Of a DNA stretch of 44,900 bases, positions 25,901-33,911 are shown piece after piece. This DNA comes from Balneolaceae bacterium (lineage in GTDB: Bacteria > Bacteroidota > Rhodothermia > Balneolales > Balneolaceae). The translations under genes were made by a program, and so were the position numbers. The stretch lies in assembly GCA_007134085.1 (NCBI GenBank), contig SLLL01000163.1, positions 1-44,900 of the forward strand, given 5' to 3'. The notes beneath the pieces are model-generated. The model made no database searches. It was given only the letters and a program-made list of their open reading frames with translations, and was not told where the DNA came from. The first letter of the stretch is position 1; each line of letters begins with the position of its first letter.

Positions 25901-26452
25901 TACGAAGCTCAGATAGAAGACCTTCATCAGGCTGAGTCGGAGATGCGGCAGACCATCAAAGAGATTAACCACACAGCCACGCAGCGTTTTAACGAGACGT
26001 TTGATAAGATCCGCACCAACTTCAAAAGTGTGTTTAACACCCTTTTCCACGAGGATGACTACTGCGACCTGCTGATTGAAGAAGATGCCGAAGATCCGCT
26101 TGAAGCAAAAATAGACATCAAAGCCAACCCGCGTGGAAAGCGCCCTTCAAGCATTAACCAGCTCTCCGGTGGTGAGAAAACCCTTACTGCTATTGCCCTG
26201 CTCTTTGCCATCTACCTGGTGAAGCCCTCCCCCTTCTGCGTGCTTGATGAGGTAGATGCCCCGTTAGATGATGCCAACATCGAGCGTTTTGCAGCGATGA
26301 TTCGCAAGTTTAGTGACGACACACAGTTTATTATCATCACCCACAACAAAAAAACCATGTCGAAAGCGGAGATGATGTACGGCGTTACCATGCCCGAAAC
26401 CGGCGTAAGCCGCCTGGTGGGCGTTAAGCTGGATGATGTGGCAGAGAATTAG
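22931..26452 (+). CDS. smc: Chromosome segregation ATPase SMC
   Basis: A 1173-residue SMC, the core of the bacterial condensin that extrudes DNA loops. It has an N-terminal ATPase half with FKSFAHKT and Walker A GPNGCGKSN (31-39), a long coiled coil, a hinge at about 510-660 (SGFNLLKPVGEIL to SRNKQ-type region), a second coiled coil, and a C-terminal half with the signature LSGGEKTL (1078-1085) and Walker B FCVLDEVDAPLDD (1102-1114). It is intact and of normal length. The right arm of the upstream heptad repeat runs almost to its ATG. No scpA or scpB is adjacent. Confidence 0.98.
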   Translation: MYISDLELHGFKSFAHKTHVKFDNGITAIVGPNGCGKSNIVDALRWVLGEQRPTLLRSSSMSNVIFNGTAKKKALGMADVSLTFVNDKGILPVEYSELTITRRLYRSGDSEYLINNTPCRLKDIMDLFMDTGMSSDAYSVIELKMVEEILNDRNNDRRRLFEEAAGVTRYKEKRKQTLRKLDETLKDLQRLEDIMVEIRKKARSLEIQADKAVKAKKLKKELVSLDQAYTLHEFTTIKQELEPLEIRIANAEKEKNEITGRLNELEQSDEVARANLLEKERNEADVKRRVSQLFASIREMETTIRITNEKISSEQGVIKQNQADIEQSKVDIKELEALKEASEKKLENSSDEKERSENSLKQSKETFSDVQQKYSKLRHELYELEIAISDTNQKLTGLQSSRIKLESKLENSQDDEFRILRDIENFEDEIVNAKGELNLTRAKAEKVYAEIEEKEEQLQKAAENRSQLESKRETLREEIRTAKSSRDAITSEISLLNSIAQSNDALPQSVAWLTEKHASGFNLLKPVGEILQTSEEFTTALEATLGDAVNYLVVETMDDAIRATHLLKESKKGRATFIPLNELGSSYEQVGGSVMEKVLCDEAFEKVGRLLLGTVLLADDVKDGLAKLRDTGSAAVTKDGELITKERILKGGSKNKQAGMRLGLKDKLEKLHNRLQAAEKSVSDGESALEEISNQLSALNLDSYRQAIRQLQKNAREHEQAMSRYQSGVQVYEKNIAELRSRKESLAGNRDLASEELENLQPQQKELQQKISELGKEQEQKKKALQKLEEERAIAQNRFNDAQLKHQDLKNKIENISRDLQRAQNGLESLRSRLNSRNSLLEESHQKIAAYKSTIAETEEALAEENKKKEAADTKLKEAEEASALQRGAINEIEKELKELRRKKEVNFELVHHLTMAKEKFELQAQSLSDHIWETYGILMDQVTEVLPEDITPAEAKERIGVLRQRLNRIGEVNPLAIEQFEEEKERLDFYEAQIEDLHQAESEMRQTIKEINHTATQRFNETFDKIRTNFKSVFNTLFHEDDYCDLLIEEDAEDPLEAKIDIKANPRGKRPSSINQLSGGEKTLTAIALLFAIYLVKPSPFCVLDEVDAPLDDANIERFAAMIRKFSDDTQFIIITHNKKTMSKAEMMYGVTMPETGVSRLVGVKLDDVAEN

Positions 26453-26486
26453 TGCCGACTCTTTCGATGATTTAGCACTTACACAC

Positions 26487-26957
26487 TTATTCAGGTGTTT
26501 GCCCTACTTCTATACGCAGTACATCACCCTCGCCTACTGTTTTAGTGTATAAACTTTCTTCACCGGTAAAATCGAGAAAGAAGCCATCCTCAATTGCCGT
26601 TCCCCGCATTACTTCAATTTCACCCAATCCTTCGGCAACTTCAAATGTTGCAACCACACCTGTTGCTGTTTTTCCGGGCTGTGAGATCCCAAGTTCAAGG
26701 CGGGTTGGTGAATCTGCAGGCAGTGTAAAGTTTCCATTTCTGGTAACCCGTTCGCATTCATCATCTTCATAACAGAATTCAACATTTATCTCTACTAACC
26801 TGAGATCAGTTGAACCGGTATTATCTGCCAAAACAGCCATTACCTCTAATCCATCATCATTACTATCGGCTGATGTTGATGAACTGCACGCCGATATGAT
26901 CAACAGAAAACTTAACAAGGTTATAATTCGAACTAATAAAAAATTCATGATTCTCAT
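26487..26957 (-). CDS. Putative lipoprotein, unknown function
   Basis: A 156-residue protein with a lipoprotein signal: an N-terminal hydrophobic stretch ending in LLIISAC, with the lipidated Cys at about 24, then a Ser/Thr/Asp-rich linker. The mature domain (about 35-156) looks all-beta, with a pair of cysteines (FCYEDDECERV) that could form a disulphide. I do not recognise the family. Two start codons are possible (26957 or ATG 26948). It is convergent with smc and separated by 250 nt from the GH9 gene upstream of it on the minus strand, so it is probably a separate unit. Confidence 0.75.
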   Translation of the reverse strand: MRIMNFLLVRIITLLSFLLIISACSSSTSADSNDDGLEVMAVLADNTGSTDLRLVEINVEFCYEDDECERVTRNGNFTLPADSPTRLELGISQPGKTATGVVATFEVAEGLGEIEVMRGTAIEDGFFLDFTGEESLYTKTVGEGDVLRIEVGQTPE

Positions 26958-27207
26958 TTTTGATATTTATAAAACAATGACAATTCATCTATTTACAACA
27001 ATTGCCTTCTGATTATAAAAGCTCGAATCACGTGAATTTTCCGACATGGGTTTTTAAGAGATGTTTATACTAAAGCTTGCCCTCTGGATAAAGTGTTTCT
27101 TTAAATCCTTTTTTCATTAAATCCGTATGAACTTTTTACGCAAATGCTTGCTCTTTTATGTAGTCGATTATTTTGGATGTTGGTAAGGCTGAGAATTTGA
27201 TCTATCC

Positions 27208-28941
27208 CTACTTAAAAACCTCCAAAGCTCCTAAAAGATATACCATCGGGGCGTTCCAGTTTATGGTTACTTCGTTGGTGGAGTAGCTGCACCAATCGTC
27301 GAGAAAGGTGTTGGCAGGGAGATCGTTGGGGTATGTGCAACCATCCTGCTGGCCGGGTTGCGGGCCACCAACCACAATACCGGGAACCGGATCTTCAATT
27401 CCATCCGCTTCTGATTGCCTGTGATGTGAGAACATGGGCGGCTTAGAGCCAAATCCCGTAACAAATGAGTACCCTGTGGCATTACGGCCAAGGATGTAGT
27501 CCATATTTGCCAGAGCCGCGTTCAGATAATCTCTGTCACCACTTAGCCGATATGCTTGCAGAAGCATCAAACTATGGTTGCCAATTACTCCATTGCTGCC
27601 CCAAACAAAATCGCTGCGGCCGTACCTTCCCATGGTAATTCCATATGGTGACCTGTAATACTCCTCGAGCAGTTCCTCGCCCTGTTGCATGATTTGGTTT
27701 TTAATCAGAGTAGTATCAGCAGCGGGGGTTAGATTTTCACGATGGTGTGCCAGCGAAACCCATGCGAGCGGACGCACATCGTGCCAGCTGGGGATACCCA
27801 CATCTATCTCTGAAAAGTTTCGTGAATGCCAGGAGGCTTCATCACCGGTTGTGATGTAGAGTTCAGCTGCAGCCCAGTCGAACTCATCATCAAGGTATCT
27901 GTCTCCGTAGGCGCCGGTGTGGATGTCGGGCGGCTGCACATAGTACTGTTCCGGGTTGGATGCTGCCCATTGCCATGCGTATTCAGCCGCTTCCAGGGCT
28001 GTTGCAGCAAATTCGGGGTCATACGGTTCATACACCCTGGCAGCAGCAGCCATAACAGATGCAAAATTCAAAGTACCTGCTGTGGACTTCATCACGGCAT
28101 AGCGCGGTGCATTGGTTTCGTGGGGCATTACCGCTGCGGCAAAGTTTTTTGTGGTTACTTTATGATATACCCCGCCATCGTATGGATCCTGAGCAGTGAG
28201 CAGCCAATCGAGGTTCCAGCGGATTTCATCTAACAGGTCGGGTACGCCATTACCGCTTTCGGGGATGGTGAGGTGAAGGTTCTGATAGTATTCAGGAAAA
28301 TGTTCATAAGCGGCAAGCAACGTATATGTGCTGATGCCGGAATTTACCGCGTACTTGTTGTAATCGCCCGCATCATACCAGCCTTTGGGTGAAGAGATCA
28401 CGATTCCCTCGGGGCGCTGCTCTGTTGCTGCCGATTCATGAATGTAAACCACATCATCCGGGTGGCCCATAGCCCGTGCCCATATCCCGGCATGTTCTTC
28501 AAGAAGCTCGGTGGATGCCCGGTTAAAGTAGTATGCCTTGATGCTTGCCTTAGAAAGCTCCCGCAAAATTTCATCCCGAATTTCAAACGTGTACGATTGG
28601 CCTGCATCATCATGTTCTATGCGGTACGTTCCTGGGGTATTCAGCGATGAAAAATCAGCAATAGAAACTGTCTCCCCAGAAAGCTCCCAGTATTCTGGAG
28701 GGTTTAGCTCTCCCTCAAAAACGATCTCGTTCGTGGCAGCATCAACTACATGAAATTCCCCAATGGTACTATCTGCGAAAACTGCAATTTTTGGGGCATC
28801 AGGATAGAAGCCGACCTGATTGAGGCGGATGTTATCCTGAGCTTGCACAATTGATACGGAGAGGATGAGTTTGATAAGTGCTGATTGCAGCGCTGTTGTC
28901 TTTAAAAAATCTCTTCTGGACATGTTTACTTTTATACTCAT
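27208..28941 (-). CDS. Secreted glycoside hydrolase family 9 (cellulase-type) with CelD_N domain
   Basis: A 577-residue GH9 enzyme. A twin-arginine motif (SRRDFLK, 8-14) and hydrophobic stretch ending near AQ35 point to Tat export. An N-terminal Ig-like CelD_N domain (about 37-122, IRLNQVGFYPDAPK) precedes the (alpha/alpha)6 catalytic domain. Catalytic candidates are Asp190 and Asp193 (WYDAGDYNKY) and the general acid Glu557 (TNEVTINWNAP), with the HHRQSEADG block between. GH9 enzymes cleave beta-1,4-glucans, and some act on other beta-glucosides or glucosamine, so cellulose is likely but not certain. No cellulose-binding module or dockerin is seen. The start may be M1 or M7; M7 suits a Tat signal better. 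Confidence 0.93.
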   Translation of the reverse strand: MSIKVNMSRRDFLKTTALQSALIKLILSVSIVQAQDNIRLNQVGFYPDAPKIAVFADSTIGEFHVVDAATNEIVFEGELNPPEYWELSGETVSIADFSSLNTPGTYRIEHDDAGQSYTFEIRDEILRELSKASIKAYYFNRASTELLEEHAGIWARAMGHPDDVVYIHESAATEQRPEGIVISSPKGWYDAGDYNKYAVNSGISTYTLLAAYEHFPEYYQNLHLTIPESGNGVPDLLDEIRWNLDWLLTAQDPYDGGVYHKVTTKNFAAAVMPHETNAPRYAVMKSTAGTLNFASVMAAAARVYEPYDPEFAATALEAAEYAWQWAASNPEQYYVQPPDIHTGAYGDRYLDDEFDWAAAELYITTGDEASWHSRNFSEIDVGIPSWHDVRPLAWVSLAHHRENLTPAADTTLIKNQIMQQGEELLEEYYRSPYGITMGRYGRSDFVWGSNGVIGNHSLMLLQAYRLSGDRDYLNAALANMDYILGRNATGYSFVTGFGSKPPMFSHHRQSEADGIEDPVPGIVVGGPQPGQQDGCTYPNDLPANTFLDDWCSYSTNEVTINWNAPMVYLLGALEVFK

Positions 28942-29015
28942 TGATTTATTGATAATTGAAAGAATTGGTTCAGATTTTACTCGCTCTTTTCACTGCTTAT
29001 CCATCTTTTCTTAAG

Positions 29016-29174
29016 TCTAGAATTACACAACTATGTGATACAGAAAACCGAAAACGTGTACAAACTAAATAGAGTACCTAATAAGCTGCTTCTACCCTTA
29101 CGAAAAATTGAAGAAAGTTTTAAAATGTAGCGCTTGGCTTTTTTTGGGATACTTTTTTCTATAATTACACAACT
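29016..29174. repeat. Pair of near-identical 17-bp direct repeats
   Basis: TCTAGAATTACACAACT (29016-29032) and TCTATAATTACACAACT (29158-29174) differ at one base and are 142 nt apart start to start. They lie in the intergenic region between the GH9 and PilT-like genes, so they could be sites for one regulator. Nothing else in the window repeats this sequence that I noticed. Confidence 0.45.
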
Positions 29175-29446
29175 CTTTTACAGAGTAGATAAAGTTGTAT
29201 AAAAATAAAACTCATACTTAAGTCAACTACTTTTAAAGCGATGATTTTCTACCCACATTTGATTTTTTTACCCAGGTCACCAAAAACAGTGTAAATATTA
29301 AAATTTTTTAATAAATTATTAGAACCAAGATTATATACTATCATTTATCATGCTTTGGAAAAAAATTGTTGGCTTTAAACTTTAGGTAAATGCGTAATTT
29401 AGATATCCGTTTTATCGCTTTTTGTTTTAATTATACGATAACTTCG

Positions 29447-29460
29447 ATACCTTCAGGTAT
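29447..29460. promoter_or_regulatory. ATACCT-TC-AGGTAT palindrome upstream of the filament operon
   Basis: A perfect 6-bp inverted repeat with a 2-nt centre, 84 nt before the PilT-like start. A TTGACA hexamer follows at 29462-29467, but no matching downstream box is convincing, so a promoter is not established. The palindrome is a candidate operator only. Confidence 0.25.
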
Positions 29461-29543
29461 GTTGACAATTTCTGTTAAATTTACACGTGCATTTTTGAAC
29501 GCAACGTATTCCACCGGGGTACTCAATCCAAACAGATAAGGTC

Positions 29544-30767
29544 ATGGCTCGTGTAGAAAAAAAAGACATCCAACCTATTTTAGACTTTATCATAAGCAAT
29601 ACTCCTTCAGAATATGGAGGGCTTGATGAGGTACGGCACATTATTGACCTTTTTACTGAATTACCGAATGAAAGCAGAGAGAAGCTAAAACGCCACCTTG
29701 AGATGTATCTCGAGGATATGGAGCCTGTAGAGGCTTCTGATATAGATATGGGCGGAGAGGGATGCGTTGGAAAAGTTTGGTATCGTATTCATGGGTTAAA
29801 AAAACCCGCAAAAAAAAGTGAAACCTATACCCAAAAAGAGAGTAATATTTTAATACTGAGCATTCTCAGTGATATGCAAATGGAAACACTTTTGGAAAAC
29901 AAAAGTGTTGACCTATCCTACGCACTTTCTACTGACCGCGGCCGCCGCTACAGATGCACCTGCTACTTTGACCTTGAAAATCTTGGCATGAATATGCGTA
30001 AGATTAACAATGAAATTCGGCCGTTTTCAGGCCTAAACCTCCATCCCGAAGTAGCAAAACATCTTAGCCTTAAATACCTGAAGTATGGACTTACGCTGGT
30101 TACCGGTATTACCGGCTCCGGTAAGTCTACCACGCTTGACACCATAATAGATGCCAATAACAGATCCGTAAGTGGCCATATCGTAATCATTGCATCACCT
30201 ATTGAATTGGTACATAAACCTATAAAATGCATCGTTCGGCACCGGGAAGTAGGTACTGATGTGCAGTCTTTCAGAGACGGAATTGTTCAGGCGATGCGTC
30301 AGGATCCGGATATAGTGGTTATCGGTGAGCTTCGTGATAATGTGGCGATTAAAAATGCTCTTGAAGTTACAGATTCGGGCCATAAGGTGTTTTCAACACT
30401 TCATACGGCCTCCGCGATGGAGAGCATAGACCGAATTATAGGCGAAACCCCACTCAATGAGCAGGAAAGAGTACGTGTACGTTTAGCTGATGTATTAACT
30501 TGCGTAATCAGCCAAAAACTTGTAAATACTATAGAAGGAACACGGGTTTTAGCGAAAGAGGTATTGGTTGCAACACCGCCGGTAAGGGCTGCAATTCGAA
30601 ATAATAATGTATCTGAAATATACCAGATGCTAAATGAAGGTGGGCAGTTTGGTATGCATACACTTGAACAGGATCTTGTACGCCTGGTTATACAACGAAT
30701 TATCAGCCCGGAAGAAGCACTAAATCAGGCTAATAACAAAACAAGGATTAAACAACTCTTAAAATAA
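29544..30767 (+). CDS. PilT-like type IV filament ATPase with altered Asp box
   Basis: A 407-residue hexameric secretion ATPase of the PilT/VirB11 superfamily. The N-terminal domain (about 1-180) is weakly conserved. The motor carries Walker A GITGSGKST (188-196), Walker B DPDIVVIGELRD (254-265) and the His box SGHKVFSTLHTASAM. The region HREVGTDVQSFRDGI matches PilT closely. The Asp box, normally IEDPIE, here reads IASPIE (216-221), so two acidic residues are replaced by Ala and Ser. It is probably the retraction or second motor of the filament; the PilB-type ATPase is encoded at 35215. ATG 29544 starts the operon, 13 nt upstream of the PilM-PilN fusion. Whether it retracts pili is unproven. 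Confidence 0.88.
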   Translation: MARVEKKDIQPILDFIISNTPSEYGGLDEVRHIIDLFTELPNESREKLKRHLEMYLEDMEPVEASDIDMGGEGCVGKVWYRIHGLKKPAKKSETYTQKESNILILSILSDMQMETLLENKSVDLSYALSTDRGRRYRCTCYFDLENLGMNMRKINNEIRPFSGLNLHPEVAKHLSLKYLKYGLTLVTGITGSGKSTTLDTIIDANNRSVSGHIVIIASPIELVHKPIKCIVRHREVGTDVQSFRDGIVQAMRQDPDIVVIGELRDNVAIKNALEVTDSGHKVFSTLHTASAMESIDRIIGETPLNEQERVRVRLADVLTCVISQKLVNTIEGTRVLAKEVLVATPPVRAAIRNNNVSEIYQMLNEGGQFGMHTLEQDLVRLVIQRIISPEEALNQANNKTRIKQLLK

Positions 30768-30779
30768 ACGCACTACACA

Positions 30780-33032
30780 TTGGCAAAAAAAGAGTTTATA
30801 GGCTTAAGTATTGAAACCGAACGCATTCGGCTTGCAAGAATACGTGCCACAAAAAAAGAGATTGAACTACTTGAGGTTGATACAATACACCTGCCAAAAC
30901 CGGTGCTATCTCAGCGAGTAGCTGAGATAAACCAACAGGATTTTTCAGGCGATTATGATGCCATTTTTGATACAGAAACACAGGATTCTTCCTCAAGTTT
31001 TGATGAGTTAGACGATCTGGACAACCTCGATTTTGATGACTCTTCATCTCCCGCATCGAAACCTTCCGAAGAAGATTTTGATATGACCAAAGAGCCAGAT
31101 AATATTGCCGAGGAAAATGAGCAGATGCTGGCCCTGCATTTAGCGAAATACTCAGCATCTAAGTTGCGGTTTGGCTTACATGTACCATTCGGTAAAACAA
31201 CATTTCAGTTTCTGAAAAATGTGGATCCTTCAAAAATGAAGAAGAAGGACCGTAAAGAGTATTTTGAAGAGAAGCTTTTCCCTATATATACACGCGAAGT
31301 TCTTGATGAGCATTACGCCTGGGTTAAAAGTGGTGAAAACGATTGTCTACTTGCATACAGCCCCAATGAGTTAGAGTTGTTAAACCTTTTGGAACTTGCA
31401 GAAACGTTCAGCAAGAAGAAACTCGTGGTTATGGAGCGCCAGCCGGATGAAGCTTTGTGGGCCGGCTTAGTGCGTGCAAATTATCAGTTGGATGACGATG
31501 AGATTACCGGTTTAATTGCATTAGGAGAGAAAAGCAGCCGGATTATGTTTATGAAAGGCAGGGAGATTATGAATGTGCTGCCAATAATCTCAGAGGGTGA
31601 GGATGAAGATCAGATTTTAAACACCGTTTTCAGCAAAATTCTGTTTGAGATAGATAAGGGCGAGGTTCCTAAGATAAATCGCCTTCTTCTTGTACGCAGC
31701 GGGAAAAAAAGTTCAAAAGCGAAAAACTATTTTCAAAAACAGTTCGATGATATTGAAGTTGATTTCCTCGAATTTAACACTGAGAAAGTTACATTTGCTG
31801 ATGAGATTTTAAATTCACCGGAGTACTTGCAACCCTATATCTCTGCTATTGGCGCAGCATGGGCAGCATCCGATACAGACCAAAAAGCATTTGGCGATTT
31901 TTCACTGCTTCCGGAATACGTTCGTGAAAAACAGCGTGTTCTGAAGTTAGAGTGGCACGGTATCGCAATCTTGATTTTAATAGCCCTTACACCTCTTTTC
32001 ATTAATAACCTATACTTCGAGAAGGCTAACGAATTGAGCCAACTCGAACAGGAAGTTAGCACAATTCGTGCTCAGATTGATGACCTTACTCCGATTGCAA
32101 ACATGACTCAAGACCTGATTACGGATTTTCAGGTTATCAATGCAGAGAACAACCGATTACTTGAACTCGCTGAGTATAGCCAAAAATGGTCAGAAGTGAT
32201 GCGTATTCTAAACGAAGGGGTTGCAGATATTCCAAGCATTTGGTTAACCACGCTCCGTACAACTGACGATCACATCAACTTGACCGGAATTTCACTTACA
32301 AGAGAACAGATTCCTGTTTTAGCACAACTATTTACGGATGCAAATATCAATCAGGTTAGCGAAACTGAAATTCGTGGGCAGCAGGTATACAGTTTTGCCC
32401 TGCAGGCTAACAATTTCAGGCAAGACATCGAACGCTTTCTGCTGGAGCTTCCTGAATTTGATTTTGACTCAGAATTTGATTCGGGAGATATTCCGCTTGA
32501 CTTTTCTGAAGTTACTGAAGAAGAATTTCAACCCGGTATTCCATTTACAGTAACTACTCCTGTTAGTGACTTGGATGAACCCCAAATTACCGGCCAATCA
32601 CCCAATGTAACCGAACTAAGTACATTAGATGAAGCTGTTGCGGAAGTTGTTCAACCAGCTCAGGCTAATGATGCAGCAGGGCCAAATATGGAGCAAAATT
32701 CTCAAATTAACTCTTCACCTGAAGCGGCTTCAGAAACACAGAATAGCCCAATTTCACCTTATGGGCTAACCGGTTCGCAGAGTGAACTTCTGTTTGGGGC
32801 ATATACCATTGTTCTGCATAGTACACCTTTAGGCAACAGGGCCCAAGATGAACAAACTTCTTTACGCGAACAGGGATTCATTTCAACACTTTGGCAGGCT
32901 ACTCTTGATGATGGATCCAGAACCTGGAGGGTGGGCGTAGGGCAGTTCGAAACTGTAGAAGATGCCCTTGCAGCTATACCCAGCCTGCCTGAGCCATATC
33001 GCTCAAACAATTTCATAATCCGCATTCGCTAA
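30780..33032 (+). CDS. PilM-PilN-like fusion with C-terminal SPOR domain
   Basis: A 750-residue alignment-complex protein. Residues 1-390 resemble the actin-like PilM (FIGLSIETERIRLARI at the start), but the phosphate-binding GxDxG is degraded and an acidic Ser/Asp-rich insertion (about 55-115) breaks it up. One TM lies at 393-410, followed by coiled coil (411-470) and a PilN-like periplasmic domain to about 560. Then comes a low-complexity acidic linker (561-660) and a SPOR domain (about 672-750; YTIVLHSTPLG, WRVGVGQFETVEDALAAI). In type IV pili PilM and PilN are separate; type II secretion GspL joins comparable parts. A SPOR domain would anchor the complex to peptidoglycan. The start is TTG 30780, with no suitable ATG. 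Confidence 0.85.
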   Translation: MAKKEFIGLSIETERIRLARIRATKKEIELLEVDTIHLPKPVLSQRVAEINQQDFSGDYDAIFDTETQDSSSSFDELDDLDNLDFDDSSSPASKPSEEDFDMTKEPDNIAEENEQMLALHLAKYSASKLRFGLHVPFGKTTFQFLKNVDPSKMKKKDRKEYFEEKLFPIYTREVLDEHYAWVKSGENDCLLAYSPNELELLNLLELAETFSKKKLVVMERQPDEALWAGLVRANYQLDDDEITGLIALGEKSSRIMFMKGREIMNVLPIISEGEDEDQILNTVFSKILFEIDKGEVPKINRLLLVRSGKKSSKAKNYFQKQFDDIEVDFLEFNTEKVTFADEILNSPEYLQPYISAIGAAWAASDTDQKAFGDFSLLPEYVREKQRVLKLEWHGIAILILIALTPLFINNLYFEKANELSQLEQEVSTIRAQIDDLTPIANMTQDLITDFQVINAENNRLLELAEYSQKWSEVMRILNEGVADIPSIWLTTLRTTDDHINLTGISLTREQIPVLAQLFTDANINQVSETEIRGQQVYSFALQANNFRQDIERFLLELPEFDFDSEFDSGDIPLDFSEVTEEEFQPGIPFTVTTPVSDLDEPQITGQSPNVTELSTLDEAVAEVVQPAQANDAAGPNMEQNSQINSSPEAASETQNSPISPYGLTGSQSELLFGAYTIVLHSTPLGNRAQDEQTSLREQGFISTLWQATLDDGSRTWRVGVGQFETVEDALAAIPSLPEPYRSNNFIIRIR

Positions 33033-33037
33033 ACTGT

Positions 33038-33910
33038 ATGAAATATAGCATTAGAAATACACTCATTCTGCTTGCCACACTTTTACTGCTTGTGGGGGGT
33101 GGTTATTTTTATGTGCAATATTCTTTTAACGATGATATTGAAGAGACACGCCAGCAGAAGCAAGTTTTAAATAGTGAATTACAGGAAGTACAGCAATCTG
33201 CAAATCTGTTTGCAAGAGCTCAAGCCAATTACAACGATGCACTGTATACACGCCTGAACCATCCAAAAGAGCTATTTCGGGACCACAGTTCAAGTAATTT
33301 GTACGATTACCTGCAGGAACTGAATAGAGATATTACATTCACCGAGCTTAATTATTCACTAAGCGATTCCGTTCTTCAGAGTGATCACGGCATTGTGAAT
33401 GTTACTATTCAGGGTGAAGGGCGATATGAAAACCTGGTTAATTATTTGTACAGACTGGAGTTCAGCAGGCCGCTGATTCAGATACGTACCGTTCAGCTTG
33501 ATAATATTACAGAACTTGAGAGGCTAGACAGGGTAAACTTTCAAATTGCACTTGGAGCGTATTACAGAAGGGGTGATTGGACGAACTATCGAGCAGACCT
33601 AGAGCCATCGGGCCCACTTGGTGAAATTCTGCACAATCCATATTACCCATTAATACATGAAGTACCGGCAAATATCGAAAATCTACCTGATGTTGACAGC
33701 AGCCGCCTTGTTGTTTTAACAGGCAGCAGGGCGCATATAATCGACCAAACAGGCAAATTACAGCGCCTCAACATTGGTGATCGGGTATATTTGGGCAGAT
33801 TAACGTCCATAAGTATGTCTCGTGGAGAAGCCGTATTCGATTTAAACCGTGGCGGAATACGCGACAGAGTTGTTTTAAGCCTTCAACAATCAAACTCGCA
33901 GAGAAACTGA
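33038..33910 (+). CDS. PilO-like protein with C-terminal PilP/GspC-like domain
   Basis: A 290-residue inner-membrane protein: one TM (7-28), a coiled coil (31-65), a ferredoxin-like PilO-type domain (about 85-178, LYDYLQELNRDI and ENLVNYLYRLEFSRPLIQI), and a C-terminal beta domain (about 220-282; SRLVVLTGSRAHII, IGDRVYLGRLTSI) that resembles PilP or GspC HR domains. PilO pairs with PilN in the inner membrane and PilP contacts the secretin; here both would sit in one chain. The gene starts 5 nt after the PilM-PilN stop and the secretin starts 1 nt after its own stop. The PilO assignment is firm in context; the PilP-like part rests on topology. Confidence 0.8.
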   Translation: MKYSIRNTLILLATLLLLVGGGYFYVQYSFNDDIEETRQQKQVLNSELQEVQQSANLFARAQANYNDALYTRLNHPKELFRDHSSSNLYDYLQELNRDITFTELNYSLSDSVLQSDHGIVNVTIQGEGRYENLVNYLYRLEFSRPLIQIRTVQLDNITELERLDRVNFQIALGAYYRRGDWTNYRADLEPSGPLGEILHNPYYPLIHEVPANIENLPDVDSSRLVVLTGSRAHIIDQTGKLQRLNIGDRVYLGRLTSISMSRGEAVFDLNRGGIRDRVVLSLQQSNSQRN

Positions 33911-33911
33911 T

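Larger units (their letters stand above)
28942..29543. other. Large AT-rich divergent regulatory region, no gene
   Basis: A 602-nt region between the divergent GH9 gene and the PilT-like operon. No reading frame of any size or RNA gene is evident. It contains two copies of a 17-bp direct repeat (29016 and 29158) and a short palindrome at 29447. Its length, and its position between a secreted glucanase and the filament operon, suggest a shared control region for both. Confidence 0.5.

Noticed and set aside
23582-26050. Antisense frames of 90-160 codons within smc
   Set aside because: They are Ser/Phe/Leu-rich shadows produced by the Glu/Lys/Leu coiled-coil codons on the other strand.
29462-29490. 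Sigma70-like promoter starting at TTGACA before the PilT-like gene
   Set aside because: No acceptable downstream box is found at 16-19 nt, and the Bacteroidota-type TAnnTTTG is also absent, so no promoter was annotated.
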